This document shows, piece by piece, positions 16,604 through 25,610 of a DNA stretch of 64,000 nucleotides. Below the pieces are notes generated by a model, which was given only the letters and a program-made list of their open reading frames with translations, did not search any database and was not told the DNA's origin. The first letter of the stretch is position 1. Each line of letters begins with the position of its first letter. Position numbers and translations under genes: made by a program. The stretch is from Cognatundibacterium griseum (GTDB lineage: Bacteria > Pseudomonadota > Gammaproteobacteria > Burkholderiales > Burkholderiaceae_D), in assembly GCF_014284195.1 (NCBI RefSeq), contig NZ_JACOGC010000004.1:307100-371099 (forward strand). Reading direction: 5' to 3'.

Positions 16604-16678
16604 ATATACTGGAGGGGAGTATATAAAAAAACCCTTTATTTGATTGAAAGAAACTGGCAATAACGATGGATACTCCCC
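16604..16678. repeat. Dispersed repeat copy A with an RcnR/FrmR-like TACT-(G-rich)-AGTA palindrome
   Basis: ATATACT-GGAGGGG-AGTATAT (16604-16624) is a palindrome around a G-rich 7-base core. CCCTTTAT at 16632 and GATACTCCCC at 16669 follow. The same three blocks in the same order and nearly the same spacing recur at 53035-53107. In this copy GGGGAGTAT and ATACTCCCC also form a 9-bp inverted repeat about 45 bases apart. TACT-G6N-AGTA is the known operator layout of RcnR-type sensors, so this is either a regulator site or a small repeat element. Confidence 0.55.
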
Positions 16679-16709
16679 ATCTTTGTTTGAGGCCGGTAAC
16701 GGTACCTGC

Positions 16710-17480
16710 TCAGTGGACTGCCAGCATGGCTTCGCGGAAGCGCAGCACTTTTTCATCGCTGGTCTGCAGGCTGGTGGCGAGATACAAGTCAACGCGGATG
16801 TCGTCCAGATCCGCCACTTTCACGATGCGCTGCGGGTCTTCACCAAGCGCGCGCATCTGTTCATCAAGGTCGTGTTCATTCAGATAAGTGCGTATCCAGG
16901 CATCAGCGCGCCCTGCCAGTAAAAACGGCAGGATGTTTTTTTCATAGCTCATCGGATAAAAATCCGGATTGCCGGTCTGTACAAAACCGCGTTCCAGCAA
17001 GGTCAGATGCACGATGTTTTGGTTCAGCACGACGATGCGGTATTTTTTCAGATCCGCCTGCGCGGTGATGCGGATATCGCTGCGGCTGCGTAAGGCAAAC
17101 ACCCCAACCCGCTTGCTGGCTGTTCTGTACACCCACTTAAAGGCATTTTCGCGTCCGGCAGTGCGGCTCAGGTTAAAAATGAACACGTCGGGAAAATCCT
17201 GAACTGTTTTCAGCGCCCGCGCCCAGGGCAGCACTTCGATCGAAGAAGTCATTCTCAGCCGTTTCATTGCGGCCTGCACCTGCACGGCAGTGCTGCCTTT
17301 CAGGGTATGATCCCGCGGATCGAGATAAGCCAGCGGCGCCAGATCTTCGGTCACCACCCGCACATCCTTCCACAGAGCGCCACCCGGCTCATCCGCCGCC
17401 AGCGCAGGCATCACCAACGCCAGCGTCGCCAGAGCCAGCCAGATTCCGGGCAGCAGCCATCTCACCACGATCTTGCTCAT
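16710..17480 (-). CDS. Orphan periplasmic substrate-binding protein (SBP_bac_3 type)
   Basis: The 256-residue product has a signal peptide ending near 'MPALAAD'. The mature fold resembles the solute-binding family 3 of amino-acid transporters: 'VRVVTEDLAPLAYLDP...LKGSTAVQVQAAMKRL', then 'IEVLPWARALKTVQDFPDVFIFNLSRTAGR' and 'KKYRIVVLNQNIVHLTLLERGF'. No permease or ATPase is adjacent, and such orphan forms are common in Burkholderiales with unknown ligands. GGAG lies eight bases before the ATG. The gene stands alone between a VOC gene upstream and the palindromic repeat downstream. Confidence 0.8.
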   Translation of the reverse strand: MSKIVVRWLLPGIWLALATLALVMPALAADEPGGALWKDVRVVTEDLAPLAYLDPRDHTLKGSTAVQVQAAMKRLRMTSSIEVLPWARALKTVQDFPDVFIFNLSRTAGRENAFKWVYRTASKRVGVFALRSRSDIRITAQADLKKYRIVVLNQNIVHLTLLERGFVQTGNPDFYPMSYEKNILPFLLAGRADAWIRTYLNEHDLDEQMRALGEDPQRIVKVADLDDIRVDLYLATSLQTSDEKVLRFREAMLAVH

Positions 17481-17572
17481 GCCAGATTCTCCGTTTTCAC
17501 CGGACCAGCCGGTTCAGCCGGCTTCCACAGCCACCATCCCTTGCCGGACAAGGTGCAGCTGATCACCCCCGT

Positions 17573-17965
17573 TCATGCCGGCATGGCCGTGCAGAGTTCG
17601 ACCATGATGCCGTCCGGACAGCGCAGGTAAGACACCGTCTGGCCCCAGGGTTTCTGGGCCGGTGCCGCCAGCTCGGCCGCGCCGGTGTGCAGGGCATGCG
17701 CATGGGCGGCGGCCACGTCGGCAGTGATCAGGGCGATTTCAAATCCGAGCGGCTTGGGTGAGCTGTGCGCCGCCACATGGCCGGTACGGTAATTGAAGTC
17801 ACCCATTTCATGTGCGGCGAATGCCAGCGTGGTGGCGCCGGTGTCGAGTTCGCCGTACATGCCGGAGTCATCCAGGAAACGGGTTGTCAGGCCAAATGCC
17901 GCCTCAAAAAAACGGAGCGACGCCGCCACATCGGGGACATAAATGATGGTGTAAGCAAATTGCAT
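17573..17965 (-). CDS. VOC-family (glyoxalase/bleomycin-resistance-like) protein
   Basis: The 130-residue single VOC domain starts 'MQFAYTIIYVPDVAASLRFFEAAFGL'. The paired beta-alpha-beta-beta-beta modules and the C-terminal metal-site region 'YLRCPDGIMVELC' are visible, with the terminal Glu as a plausible metal ligand. Family members include glyoxalase I, fosfomycin resistance proteins and dioxygenases; this one is too generic to assign. GGGAG lies eight bases before the ATG. It stands just upstream of, and divergent from, gshA, which would fit a thiol-dependent detoxification role, but that is only positional. Confidence 0.83.
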   Translation of the reverse strand: MQFAYTIIYVPDVAASLRFFEAAFGLTTRFLDDSGMYGELDTGATTLAFAAHEMGDFNYRTGHVAAHSSPKPLGFEIALITADVAAAHAHALHTGAAELAAPAQKPWGQTVSYLRCPDGIMVELCTAMPA

Positions 17966-18192
17966 AGTAAAACTCCCAAAAATACGCCTGACACAGTTGC
18001 ACTTTACACTGACTGTGTATGTATTGATCCGAATATTACCTAAAAAACAATATTAACAGTGTTTTTGCCGCTGCTTTTTTTAACTGGCTCCGGTTTGATG
18101 CAGCTGCCGGTGCCTGTTTCAAATTTCGGCTATGCTTGCTCGACTTTTCACGCATTTGTTTTTGCGCTGACATCATTTTTGAAGGAAAACCT

Positions 18193-19785
18193 GTGAGCGA
18201 TTTACTGAACCGGCGTCTTGCGCTGCTTGATCAAGAGACCACCAGACCCCTGCTGGCTCAGGGCTTACGCGGCATCGAGCGGGAAACCCTGCGCGTCGAT
18301 CAGCAGGGACATCTGTCGCAGCGCCCGCATCCGGCAGCGCTGGGCGCAACCCTGACGCATCCGCAGATCACCACCGATTACGCCGAAGCCCTGCTCGAAT
18401 TCATCACGCCTGCGGTGCCGGACATCGCACAGGCCTTGGAGCAGCTTGACCGGATTCACCGCTTTGCCTATACCGAGCTGGGCGACGAAATGCTGTGGAG
18501 CCAGTCCATGCCGTGCCCGCTGCCCGACGAAAAAGACATCGCGATTGCCTGGTACGGCACTTCGCACATCGGCATGATCAAGCATGTCTACCGGCGCGGA
18601 CTCGCACTGCGTTATGGCAAAAGCATGCAGTGCATCGCCGGTATTCATTACAATTTCTCCGTGGCGGAAGACCTCTGGAAAGTCCTGCACCAGGCCGAGC
18701 AGACGCCGGGCGATGCGATGTATGTGCAGTCCGAAAGCTATATTGCGATGATCCGCAATTTCCGCCGTTACAGCTGGCTGCTGATGTACCTGTTCGGCGC
18801 CTCGCCGGCGCTGGCGACCACCTTCCTGCGCGACCGCCCGCATCAGCTCGACGTGCTGTCGGCTGACACGCTGTACCTGCCGTATGCCACCAGCCTGCGC
18901 ATGAGCGATCTGGGCTATCAGAACAATGCCCAGGACGGGCTGGTGCCGCCCTACAACAGCCTGCTCGATTACATGCGCAGCCTGTCGCTGGCGGTTCGCA
19001 AACCGTATCCGCCGTATGAAAAACTGGGCACCAAAATCAACGGCGAATGGGTGCAGATCAACACCAACGTGCTGCAGATCGAGAACGAGTTTTACGCCAC
19101 CATCCGGCCAAAGCGCGTGATCCGCAGCGGCGAACGTCCGATCGAAGCCCTGTGTTCACGCGGCGTGCAATATGTCGAAGTGCGCTGTATGGATGTCAAT
19201 CCGTTTGACCCGCTCGGCATCAACCTGGAAACCTCGCGTTTCCTCGACGCCTTCCTGATGTACTGCGCGCTGGAAGACAGCCCGCTGACCAATCCTGAAG
19301 AAGGCGAGGAAAATGGACAGAATTTCGCCCTGACCGTCAAAGAAGGCCGCCGCCCGGGCCTGATGCTGCAGCGTCACGGCCAGCAGGTTTCGCTGCAAAC
19401 CTGGGGGCTGGAATTGCTGGACAAAATCGCCCCGGTTGCCGCCCTGCTCGACCGTCAGCGCGGTGACACGGTTCACCACGACGCCTTGCAGGCTCAGCGC
19501 GCCAGACTGCTGGATGCAGAAAAAACGCCTTCCGCGCAGGTCATGCAGGCCATCCAAGCCGAAGGCGGATCGTTCCCCCGCTTTGCGCTGAAACAAAGCC
19601 AGTTGCTGGCGGCACAGTTCCGCGCCCGCCCGCCCGGCGCGGAAGAACTGCGCAGTTTCCACGACATGGCACAGCAATCCATCGCCGAACAGCGGCACAT
19701 GGAAACCAGCCAGACCGGCAGTTTTGATGAATTCATCACCGACTACCGTTCCCGCACTTCCAGCCAGCTCTGTTGCGAAAACTGA
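18193..19785 (+). CDS. gshA: Glutamate-cysteine ligase (E. coli-type)
   Basis: The 530-residue enzyme joins L-glutamate and L-cysteine with ATP to gamma-glutamylcysteine, the first step of glutathione synthesis. GTG 18193 is chosen because AAGGA stands just upstream and the family begins near here; an in-frame ATG 57 bases earlier lacks a site. Diagnostic stretches are '[15 protein letters not shown]', '[20 protein letters not shown]', '[22 protein letters not shown]', 'GIHYNFSV' and '[17 protein letters not shown]'. gshB is not in the window. egtD and egtB, two genes further on, make it possible that the product also feeds ergothioneine synthesis. Confidence 0.96.
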   Translation: MSDLLNRRLALLDQETTRPLLAQGLRGIERETLRVDQQGHLSQRPHPAALGATLTHPQITTDYAEALLEFITPAVPDIAQALEQLDRIHRFAYTELGDEMLWSQSMPCPLPDEKDIAIAWYGTSHIGMIKHVYRRGLALRYGKSMQCIAGIHYNFSVAEDLWKVLHQAEQTPGDAMYVQSESYIAMIRNFRRYSWLLMYLFGASPALATTFLRDRPHQLDVLSADTLYLPYATSLRMSDLGYQNNAQDGLVPPYNSLLDYMRSLSLAVRKPYPPYEKLGTKINGEWVQINTNVLQIENEFYATIRPKRVIRSGERPIEALCSRGVQYVEVRCMDVNPFDPLGINLETSRFLDAFLMYCALEDSPLTNPEEGEENGQNFALTVKEGRRPGLMLQRHGQQVSLQTWGLELLDKIAPVAALLDRQRGDTVHHDALQAQRARLLDAEKTPSAQVMQAIQAEGGSFPRFALKQSQLLAAQFRARPPGAEELRSFHDMAQQSIAEQRHMETSQTGSFDEFITDYRSRTSSQLCCEN

Positions 19786-19914
19786 TACGGAAAACCGGCA
19801 CGGTCGTACGCTGCCCGTGCTGCCGCCATCCCCGCGGCAGCACGGCAGCGAGAACGCTTGCTTTCTGCGCATAGCTCCAATAGCATTGCCGCATCGTTTT
19901 CCAAGCAGAACGCC

Positions 19915-20925
19915 ATGCCCGCCTTGCCTGAATTAAAAGAACTCGAACGCATCATCCAGCTCGGCCAGAAATATCTTGAAGTCGATGTGTTATGCGAAGT
20001 CGATGTCCAGCATAAACGCTTTCCGGTGTACCGGCTCGCGCTCGGCAATCCCGATCCGGCATTGCCGGCGATCGGCTTTTTCGGCGGTATTCACGGGCTT
20101 GAGCGCATCGGCTCGCAAGTGCTGCTGTCTTTCCTGCGCGGTCTGCTGACCCGTCTCTCATGGGATAAAAGTCTGCAGCACATGCTGCAGGAAGTGCGTC
20201 TGGTATTCATGCCGCTGATTAATCCGGGCGGCATGTGGCAGGCCACCCGCAGCAATCCGCGCGGCGTTGACCTGATGCGCAATGCGCCGGTGGAAGCCAC
20301 CGATCAGGTACCTTTCCTGCTTGGCGGACACCGCATCAGCCGCTACCTGCCGTGGTATCGCGGCCCGGCCGGCACCGAAATGGAGGCCGAAAATCTCGCC
20401 CTGTGTCGTACCGTGCAGGAAGAATTACTGCCGCGCCGGTTCAGCATCGCGATTGACTGTCATTCCGGTTTCGGCCTGCGCGACCGGGTCTGGTTTCCGC
20501 ATGCCCACAGCGTGCATCCGATTCCGCATCTGGCCGATATTCTGTCGCTGGAAGAATTGTTCCAGCAAACCCATCCGAACCACCGTTACCTGTTTGAACC
20601 GCAGAGCCTGCAATACCGCACGCATGGCGACATCTGGGATTACCTGTATCTGCAGGCGCAGGAACAATCCGGCAAAACCTTCCTGCCGCTGACGCTGGAA
20701 ATGGGTTCCTGGCTGTGGGTCAAAAAAAATCCGCGCCAATTGTTTTCGCGCCACGGCATGTTCAATCCGGTGGCGGAACACCGCCTGCACCGCGTGCTGC
20801 GGCGGCATAATTCCTGGCTGGATTTTCTGATGCGCGCCACCTGCGGCTACCAGGAGTGGCTGGCGCAAGGCCCGACCCGCCTGCGCCTGCAGGAGCGCGC
20901 CGTGCAGCGCTGGTATCGTCCATGA
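19915..20925 (+). CDS. M14-like zinc carboxypeptidase/deacylase family protein
   Basis: The product is 336 residues from ATG 19915; an upstream in-frame TTG at 19858 is possible and neither has a clear ribosome site. The metal motif is 'GGIHGLERIG' (H60 and E63), with the third ligand in 'IAIDCHSGFG' and a likely catalytic Glu in 'LPLTLEMGSWLW'. 'MPLINPGGMWQATRSNPRGVDLMRN' resembles the substrate-binding Arg/Asn region of M14 peptidases and DUF2817 relatives. It is cytosolic, lacking a signal peptide. It overlaps the following hydrolase by four bases. A link to gamma-glutamyl or peptide metabolism is suggested only by the gshA neighbour. Confidence 0.78.
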   Translation: MPALPELKELERIIQLGQKYLEVDVLCEVDVQHKRFPVYRLALGNPDPALPAIGFFGGIHGLERIGSQVLLSFLRGLLTRLSWDKSLQHMLQEVRLVFMPLINPGGMWQATRSNPRGVDLMRNAPVEATDQVPFLLGGHRISRYLPWYRGPAGTEMEAENLALCRTVQEELLPRRFSIAIDCHSGFGLRDRVWFPHAHSVHPIPHLADILSLEELFQQTHPNHRYLFEPQSLQYRTHGDIWDYLYLQAQEQSGKTFLPLTLEMGSWLWVKKNPRQLFSRHGMFNPVAEHRLHRVLRRHNSWLDFLMRATCGYQEWLAQGPTRLRLQERAVQRWYRP

Positions 20926-21680
20926 CCTGGGTGCTGCTGCGCGGCCTGATGCGCGAACAACGGCACTGGGGCAGCTTCACATCACAGTTTGCGCAAGCCC
21001 ATCCGCACGAACGCATCATCACCCTCGATTTCGCCGGCAACGGCGTTCTGTACCAGCAAGCCAGCGCCACCAGCATCGGTGCAATGGTCGAACAGGCACG
21101 CCAGCAAGTCCGGCAACAACTTCAGCCGCAACTGGAGCAACAGCCAGCACACGGCAAGATCAAACTGCTCGCCATCTCCCTCGGCGCCATGGTCGCCGTG
21201 GCATGGGCAGAACGCTACCCGGACGAACTGCAACGCCTGATCCTGATCAACACCAGCCTCGCGCCGCACAACCCGTTTTATCAACGCCTGCGCCCCGCCA
21301 ACTATCCCGCCATCATCAGCACCATGCTGACCGGCTCACAGCGCCAGCGCGAACAACTGATCCTGCGCCTGACCAGCCACCAGAGCGACACCGCCCACGC
21401 CGAACGCCTGCTCAACGACTGGGTCAGCTTCGCCCAGCAATACCCTATCAGCCGCCGCAACATCCTGCGCCAGCTGTTCGCCGCGATGCGCTACCGCGCC
21501 CCGGCACAGGCTCCGCAAGTACCACTGCTGCTCGCCGGCGCCAAAGATGCGCTGGTGAACCCGCAATGCTCCGCCACGCTTGCCACCCGCTGGCAAGCCG
21601 AATTACGCCTCCATCCCGACGCCGGTCACGACCTGCCGCTGGATGATCCTGACTGGGTGATACGGCAGACGCTGGGGTAA
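20922..21680 (+). CDS. Alpha/beta-hydrolase fold protein
   Basis: The product is 252 residues from ATG 20922, whose ATGA overlaps the upstream stop; a longer frame from 20856 runs over the neighbouring gene and is rejected. The nucleophile elbow is 'LLAISLGAMVAV' (A-x-S-x-G), the acid lies in 'LLLAGAKDALV' and the histidine in 'HPDAGHDLPLDDP', a complete Ser-Asp-His triad. The opening 'VLLRGLMREQRHWGSF' follows the usual strand and oxyanion pattern. It resembles small esterases or thioesterases of the MhpC/BioH type, without evidence for a particular substrate. It is translationally coupled to the M14-like gene. Confidence 0.82.
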   Translation: MTWVLLRGLMREQRHWGSFTSQFAQAHPHERIITLDFAGNGVLYQQASATSIGAMVEQARQQVRQQLQPQLEQQPAHGKIKLLAISLGAMVAVAWAERYPDELQRLILINTSLAPHNPFYQRLRPANYPAIISTMLTGSQRQREQLILRLTSHQSDTAHAERLLNDWVSFAQQYPISRRNILRQLFAAMRYRAPAQAPQVPLLLAGAKDALVNPQCSATLATRWQAELRLHPDAGHDLPLDDPDWVIRQTLG

Positions 21681-21904
21681 ACCATCTTTCCGGTTCAACA
21701 ACCAACGCACATCCCAGAAGCGTTGTACACTATCGCGGCATTTCCCTGTCCGGTTCTGCCGGGTCAGCGATGCTGTCGCAGCATCACATCAGTTAATTTG
21801 CATCAGGAAATGCGTACCAGCCACACGACTTAACACCAGCAGCATTGCAGTCAAACCAGCGGATCACGGCCTGACGGCCGCCGTATTCTGGGGAGTAAGC
21901 ACTT

Positions 21905-22906
21905 ATGTCTGTCATCGCCAGTCCATCCTTGCCAGCACGCCATCCTGGTGCTGCCGGCAATGTCTTGCATCCTGTGCCGCCTCTGCCGCGCGCCGGGGAA
22001 CATGCGGAGCTTTGCAGCGGCCTGCTCGCCAGCCGCGCCCATACTTCGCCCAAGTATTTTTACGATGCTATGGGGTCGGTGCTGTTTGAGGCGATCTGCG
22101 TGTTGCCTGAGTATTATCCGACCCGCACTGAAGCCGCGATTTTCAGCACCCACCTGCCGCAGATGGCAGAGGTGATCGGCACCGGCGGCACCATCATCGA
22201 TCTGGGTGCGGGTAACTGCGCCAAGGCCGCACGCCTGTTTCCGCTGCTGCATCCGCATCAGTATGTGCCGATCGATATTTCTGCCGATCATCTGAACGAT
22301 GCCGTCAGCCGCCTGCAGCAACGCTTTCCGCACATCGAGATGACGGCGCTGAGTCTCGATCTGGCGCAAGACTGGCAGCTGCCGCCGGAAGTGCGCAATG
22401 AGCGCCGTCTGTTTTTTTATCCCGGCTCATCAATCGGAAATTTTGAACCGGCGCAGGCGCTGGATTTTCTGCGGCATCTGCGGCTGTGCTGCGACAACAA
22501 CGGCGGCATCCTGATCGGGGTCGATCTGATCAAGGATGCGCAGATTCTGGCAACGGCGTATGACGATCATCTCGGCGTGACGGCTGCCTTCAACCTCAAT
22601 CTGCTGCGTCATATCAACCGTCTGCTGGGCAGCGATTTTGCACTCAGCCAGTGGCAGCACCGGGCATTTTTCAATTCCCGTCAGTCGCGCATTGAAATGC
22701 ATCTGGAAGCGAAACAGGATGTACAGGTGCGCTGGGCCGACGGCGGGCGCGATTTCCGTCAGGGCGAAAGCATCCACACTGAAAACAGCTACAAATACAG
22801 CATCCCGGACTTTGTCGCGCTGCTGGAGCAGGCTGGCTTCATCGCTGCCCACCACTGGACCGACAGCGACGAATGGTTTGCCGTAATCTATGCGCAAACC
22901 GCCTGA
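21905..22906 (+). CDS. egtD: L-histidine N-alpha-methyltransferase (EgtD family)
   Basis: The 333-residue SAM-dependent enzyme should trimethylate the alpha-amine of histidine to hercynine. 'YFYDAMGSVLFEAICVLPEYYPTRTEAAI' (residues ~52-79) is the family's substrate and SAM region. 'IIDLGAGNCAKA' is the SAM loop and 'YVPIDISADHL' follows it. 'FFYPGSSIGNFEPAQALDFL' and the C-terminal 'ENSYKYSIPDF' are also diagnostic. It sits 19 bases before egtB in a clear two-gene operon. The 224 bases upstream contain a 7-bp stem GATGCTG/CAGCATC (21769-21785) but no recognised riboswitch. Confidence 0.93.
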   Translation: MSVIASPSLPARHPGAAGNVLHPVPPLPRAGEHAELCSGLLASRAHTSPKYFYDAMGSVLFEAICVLPEYYPTRTEAAIFSTHLPQMAEVIGTGGTIIDLGAGNCAKAARLFPLLHPHQYVPIDISADHLNDAVSRLQQRFPHIEMTALSLDLAQDWQLPPEVRNERRLFFYPGSSIGNFEPAQALDFLRHLRLCCDNNGGILIGVDLIKDAQILATAYDDHLGVTAAFNLNLLRHINRLLGSDFALSQWQHRAFFNSRQSRIEMHLEAKQDVQVRWADGGRDFRQGESIHTENSYKYSIPDFVALLEQAGFIAAHHWTDSDEWFAVIYAQTA

Positions 22907-22925
22907 CTGAGCACGGAGACAAGGC

Positions 22926-24140
22926 ATGACAAGCACGGATTTACTGGAACGCTGGGCGGTTGTCAGGCAGCACTCGCTGGACCTGACCGCCACCTTGTCT
23001 GCCGAAGACTGCTGCGTGCAATCAATGCCCGACGCCAGCCCGGTGAAATGGCATCTGGCGCATACCACCTGGTTTTTTGAAACCTTTATTCTGGAACAAT
23101 ACGAGCAGCAGTTTCAGGCGTATCACCCGGCCTTTCGCATGCTGTTCAACTCGTACTACAACGATATCGGCGACAAACATCCGCGCCCGCAGCGCGGCCT
23201 GCTGACACGGCCGGCCTTCGACACCATCCTCGATTACCGCGCTCAGGTCGATGCCCGCATCCGGCGCTGCATCAGCGCCATGTCAGCCACCTCAGAGGCA
23301 GCCGCCGCACGCCTGCGGCAACTGCTGGAACTCGGCATCCAGCATGAGCAACAGCACCAGGAACTGATGCTGACCGATATCCAGCACCTGCTGTCCTGCA
23401 ACCCGCTGTATCCGGCGCTGTACCGGCAGGCCGCACCAGCGCCAGTGTTCGCGCCGGCACCGCTGAAGTGGATCAGCTACGAAGCCGCGCTGTCCGAAAC
23501 CGGTCATCGCGGTGACGGCTTTTGCTTCGACAACGAAACCCCGCGCCACCGCCAGTTCACCGAAGCCTTTGCGCTGGCCGACCGTCTGACGACCAATCGC
23601 GACTATGCCGAGTTCATCGCCGACGGCGGCTATCAGAATCACCAGCTCTGGCTGGCCGAAGGCTGGGACTGGATACGCACGCAACAGATCCGCCACCCGC
23701 TGTACTGGCTGCCCGAAAAAGACGGCAGCTGGTCCAACTTCACGCTACATGGCAAACAGCCGCTGGCACCGGAGCAGCCAGTCGCCCATTTGTCCCTGTT
23801 TGAAGCCGCCGCCTTTGCCTGCTGGTGCGACGCCCGCCTGCCGACCGAAGCCGAATGGGAATACGCCGCCACCTCCGGACAGGCTACGCTGCTGCATGAC
23901 CTCTACGGAGCACGCTGGCAATGGACCAGCAGTGCCTACACACCCTACCCCGGCTTTGCCCCCGCCGCCGGCGCCATCGGCGAATACAACGGCAAATTCA
24001 TGATCAACCAGTACGTGCTGCGCGGCTCCTCCGCCTTCACCCCGGCAGGACACAGCCGCCCCACCTACCGCAACTTCTTCCCCGCCAGCACCCGCTGGCA
24101 ACTCACCGGCCTGCGGCTGGCGCGTTCGCTCCATACCTGA
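22926..24140 (+). CDS. egtB: Ergothioneine biosynthesis protein EgtB (hercynine sulfoxide synthase)
   Basis: The 404-residue non-heme iron enzyme couples hercynine to a cysteine-type thiol with O2. The N-terminal DinB-like bundle carries the iron ligands: 'HLAHTTWFFE' (first His) and 'IQHEQQHQELMLTD' (HxxxHxE). The C-terminal FGE-sulfatase domain is seen in 'LPTEAEWEYAA', 'WTSSAYTPYPGFAPAAG' and 'RPTYRNFF'. EgtB classes use gamma-glutamylcysteine or free cysteine; this copy cannot be assigned by eye. egtC and egtE do not appear in the window, so either free cysteine is used or those steps are encoded elsewhere. Confidence 0.93.
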   Translation: MTSTDLLERWAVVRQHSLDLTATLSAEDCCVQSMPDASPVKWHLAHTTWFFETFILEQYEQQFQAYHPAFRMLFNSYYNDIGDKHPRPQRGLLTRPAFDTILDYRAQVDARIRRCISAMSATSEAAAARLRQLLELGIQHEQQHQELMLTDIQHLLSCNPLYPALYRQAAPAPVFAPAPLKWISYEAALSETGHRGDGFCFDNETPRHRQFTEAFALADRLTTNRDYAEFIADGGYQNHQLWLAEGWDWIRTQQIRHPLYWLPEKDGSWSNFTLHGKQPLAPEQPVAHLSLFEAAAFACWCDARLPTEAEWEYAATSGQATLLHDLYGARWQWTSSAYTPYPGFAPAAGAIGEYNGKFMINQYVLRGSSAFTPAGHSRPTYRNFFPASTRWQLTGLRLARSLHT

Positions 24141-24153
24141 AACCGTGTGCCGC

Positions 24154-24663
24154 TCAATTCAGCACATACGACACACTCAGGCCCGCAAAACGCAGATCCG
24201 GATGCTTTTCGCACAGCATCTGTTTCACCGGCAGCACTTTATGCAATGGCACATCCACGATCAGCAAGACCTTACCGGCATCGATTTCTGATAAATAGGT
24301 TTCCAGCCGTGAGCTCGGTATCGACTTTGCCGCCCGTCCGGACAACCAGGAACCCAGCAGCGCACCGCCAAATCCCGACCCCAGTAATGCCATCATTTTG
24401 AGTTCCGGATTTTCCGGAGGAAAAATCAGCAACAAACTACCGGCCAGCACACCGGAAACTGCACCGATCAATGCTCCCAGTTCCAGTCCATGCAGAAGAT
24501 CGGTGCGCTGAAACAGATTCGCTCCCGGCATATCCGGCAGCAAAAGATTGTCTTTCGCAATGAAATGAATATGACGTTCCTCTATCCTTGCCAGCAACAA
24601 CTCATCCAGCGTCGCGCGGGCTTGCGGAATATCGGGAAGCATGAAGTAAAGACGCTGCCGCAT
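24154..24663 (-). CDS. DUF1269-like membrane protein with glycine-zipper segment
   Basis: The 169-residue product is preceded by AGGGGG six bases before its ATG. It begins with a soluble beta-alpha stretch 'RLYFMLPDIPQARATLDELLLARIEERHIHFIA'. A glycine-rich hydrophobic hairpin follows ('LELGALIGAVSGVLAGSLLLIF', 'MALLGSGFGGALLGSWLSG', residues ~60-108) and then a second soluble part 'GKVLLIVDVPLHKVLPVKQML'. This matches DUF1269-type proteins, inner-membrane proteins of unknown function. It is convergent with egtB, leaving only 13 bases between the stops. Confidence 0.78.
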   Translation of the reverse strand: MRQRLYFMLPDIPQARATLDELLLARIEERHIHFIAKDNLLLPDMPGANLFQRTDLLHGLELGALIGAVSGVLAGSLLLIFPPENPELKMMALLGSGFGGALLGSWLSGRAAKSIPSSRLETYLSEIDAGKVLLIVDVPLHKVLPVKQMLCEKHPDLRFAGLSVSYVLN

Positions 24664-24946
24664 GATAACCCCCTGTCAGCAAAAAATTACACCGGAGGTT
24701 TTGTCATTGCGGACGAATCGTCAGAGAGATGCCAGATCAATGTTTGACAGACTAACCGGTCTGCAAACACAAAGCCTCTGAATTCGTTATAGCAAAAATA
24801 GGAAAAAGTGCAAACGCCGGTACACCTGCGCATCGGGTGCCGGGACAAGCGGAATTTTTGCGCTCTTTAAGAAAGGAAAAATTGTCTTCTTTGACATCAT
24901 AAATTAAACTTCATTTTTGTTAAATGAAATCATTAAGATTCTCACT

Positions 24947-25594
24947 ATGGCAACCTTTATCGAAATGAATTGTATCGATACACTCAAGCGTCTATGGCAT
25001 GTTTTCTGGACGCCATTCTGGATCACATTAACTTTTGGTTTTATAAGCCTAAAAGTAAATCCATATTGGAAAAACGTGCTCTTAAATGCAATATCAGGTC
25101 AACTCGCAATAACATTGGTTAAATTGTTCTTCTACTTTTCTTTTATTTTTCTTGGCTTGGCAACTGCGCTGAAATCTGTCCCATACCTCGCATCATTCTT
25201 TCGCTCGAGCGGTACTCGTTTAGCGGAACTCACCTTCGACTATACAACGACAACTTTAGGCGTGTTTGTTGGTTTGATGCTCATAGAGATGTATGAGTTC
25301 GACCCAGCTACTAATGCGGTAATGTTAAGGTACTCCATTTTGGTCATGGCACTGATGCTGGTTACAATTTCGATTAGCGTAAATCTTGTCACCGGAAAAT
25401 TCGATACTTATCTTCCCGTACCGAATGTTTCTATCCGCTTGTGCGGCCTAGCCCTCGTCATAATTGCCACTACATCGTTGGGAAAAGAGCCGTGGAAAGA
25501 AGCATTACCTACTGAAACGAAGTGCGAATTAGAAAAAAACACTCCCCCACCGGACAACTTAGACACGTCGAAAATAGGTACGTCAGCTAGGTAG
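24947..25594 (+). CDS. Multi-pass membrane protein of unknown family, AT-rich
   Basis: The product is 215 residues if started at ATG 24947; a TTG at 24917 would add ten. I do not recognise the family. Four or five hydrophobic segments are visible (roughly 17-36, 45-75, 97-115, 126-147 and 160-176), followed by a polar acidic C-tail of about 35 residues with several prolines. Codon use is visibly more AT-rich than in the flanking genes, suggesting recent acquisition. Only 16 bases separate its stop from the next gene on the same strand, which carries a HEPN-like motif, so the two probably form one unit. TTGACA at about 24890 could be a -35, but no good -10 is seen. Confidence 0.7.
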   Translation: MATFIEMNCIDTLKRLWHVFWTPFWITLTFGFISLKVNPYWKNVLLNAISGQLAITLVKLFFYFSFIFLGLATALKSVPYLASFFRSSGTRLAELTFDYTTTTLGVFVGLMLIEMYEFDPATNAVMLRYSILVMALMLVTISISVNLVTGKFDTYLPVPNVSIRLCGLALVIIATTSLGKEPWKEALPTETKCELEKNTPPPDNLDTSKIGTSAR

Positions 25595-25610
25595 TACGCT
25601 AGGTACAGTC

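Noticed and set aside
21681..21904. SAM or SAH riboswitch upstream of egtD
   Set aside because: The region has a 7-bp hairpin but none of the conserved cores of known SAM/SAH riboswitches.
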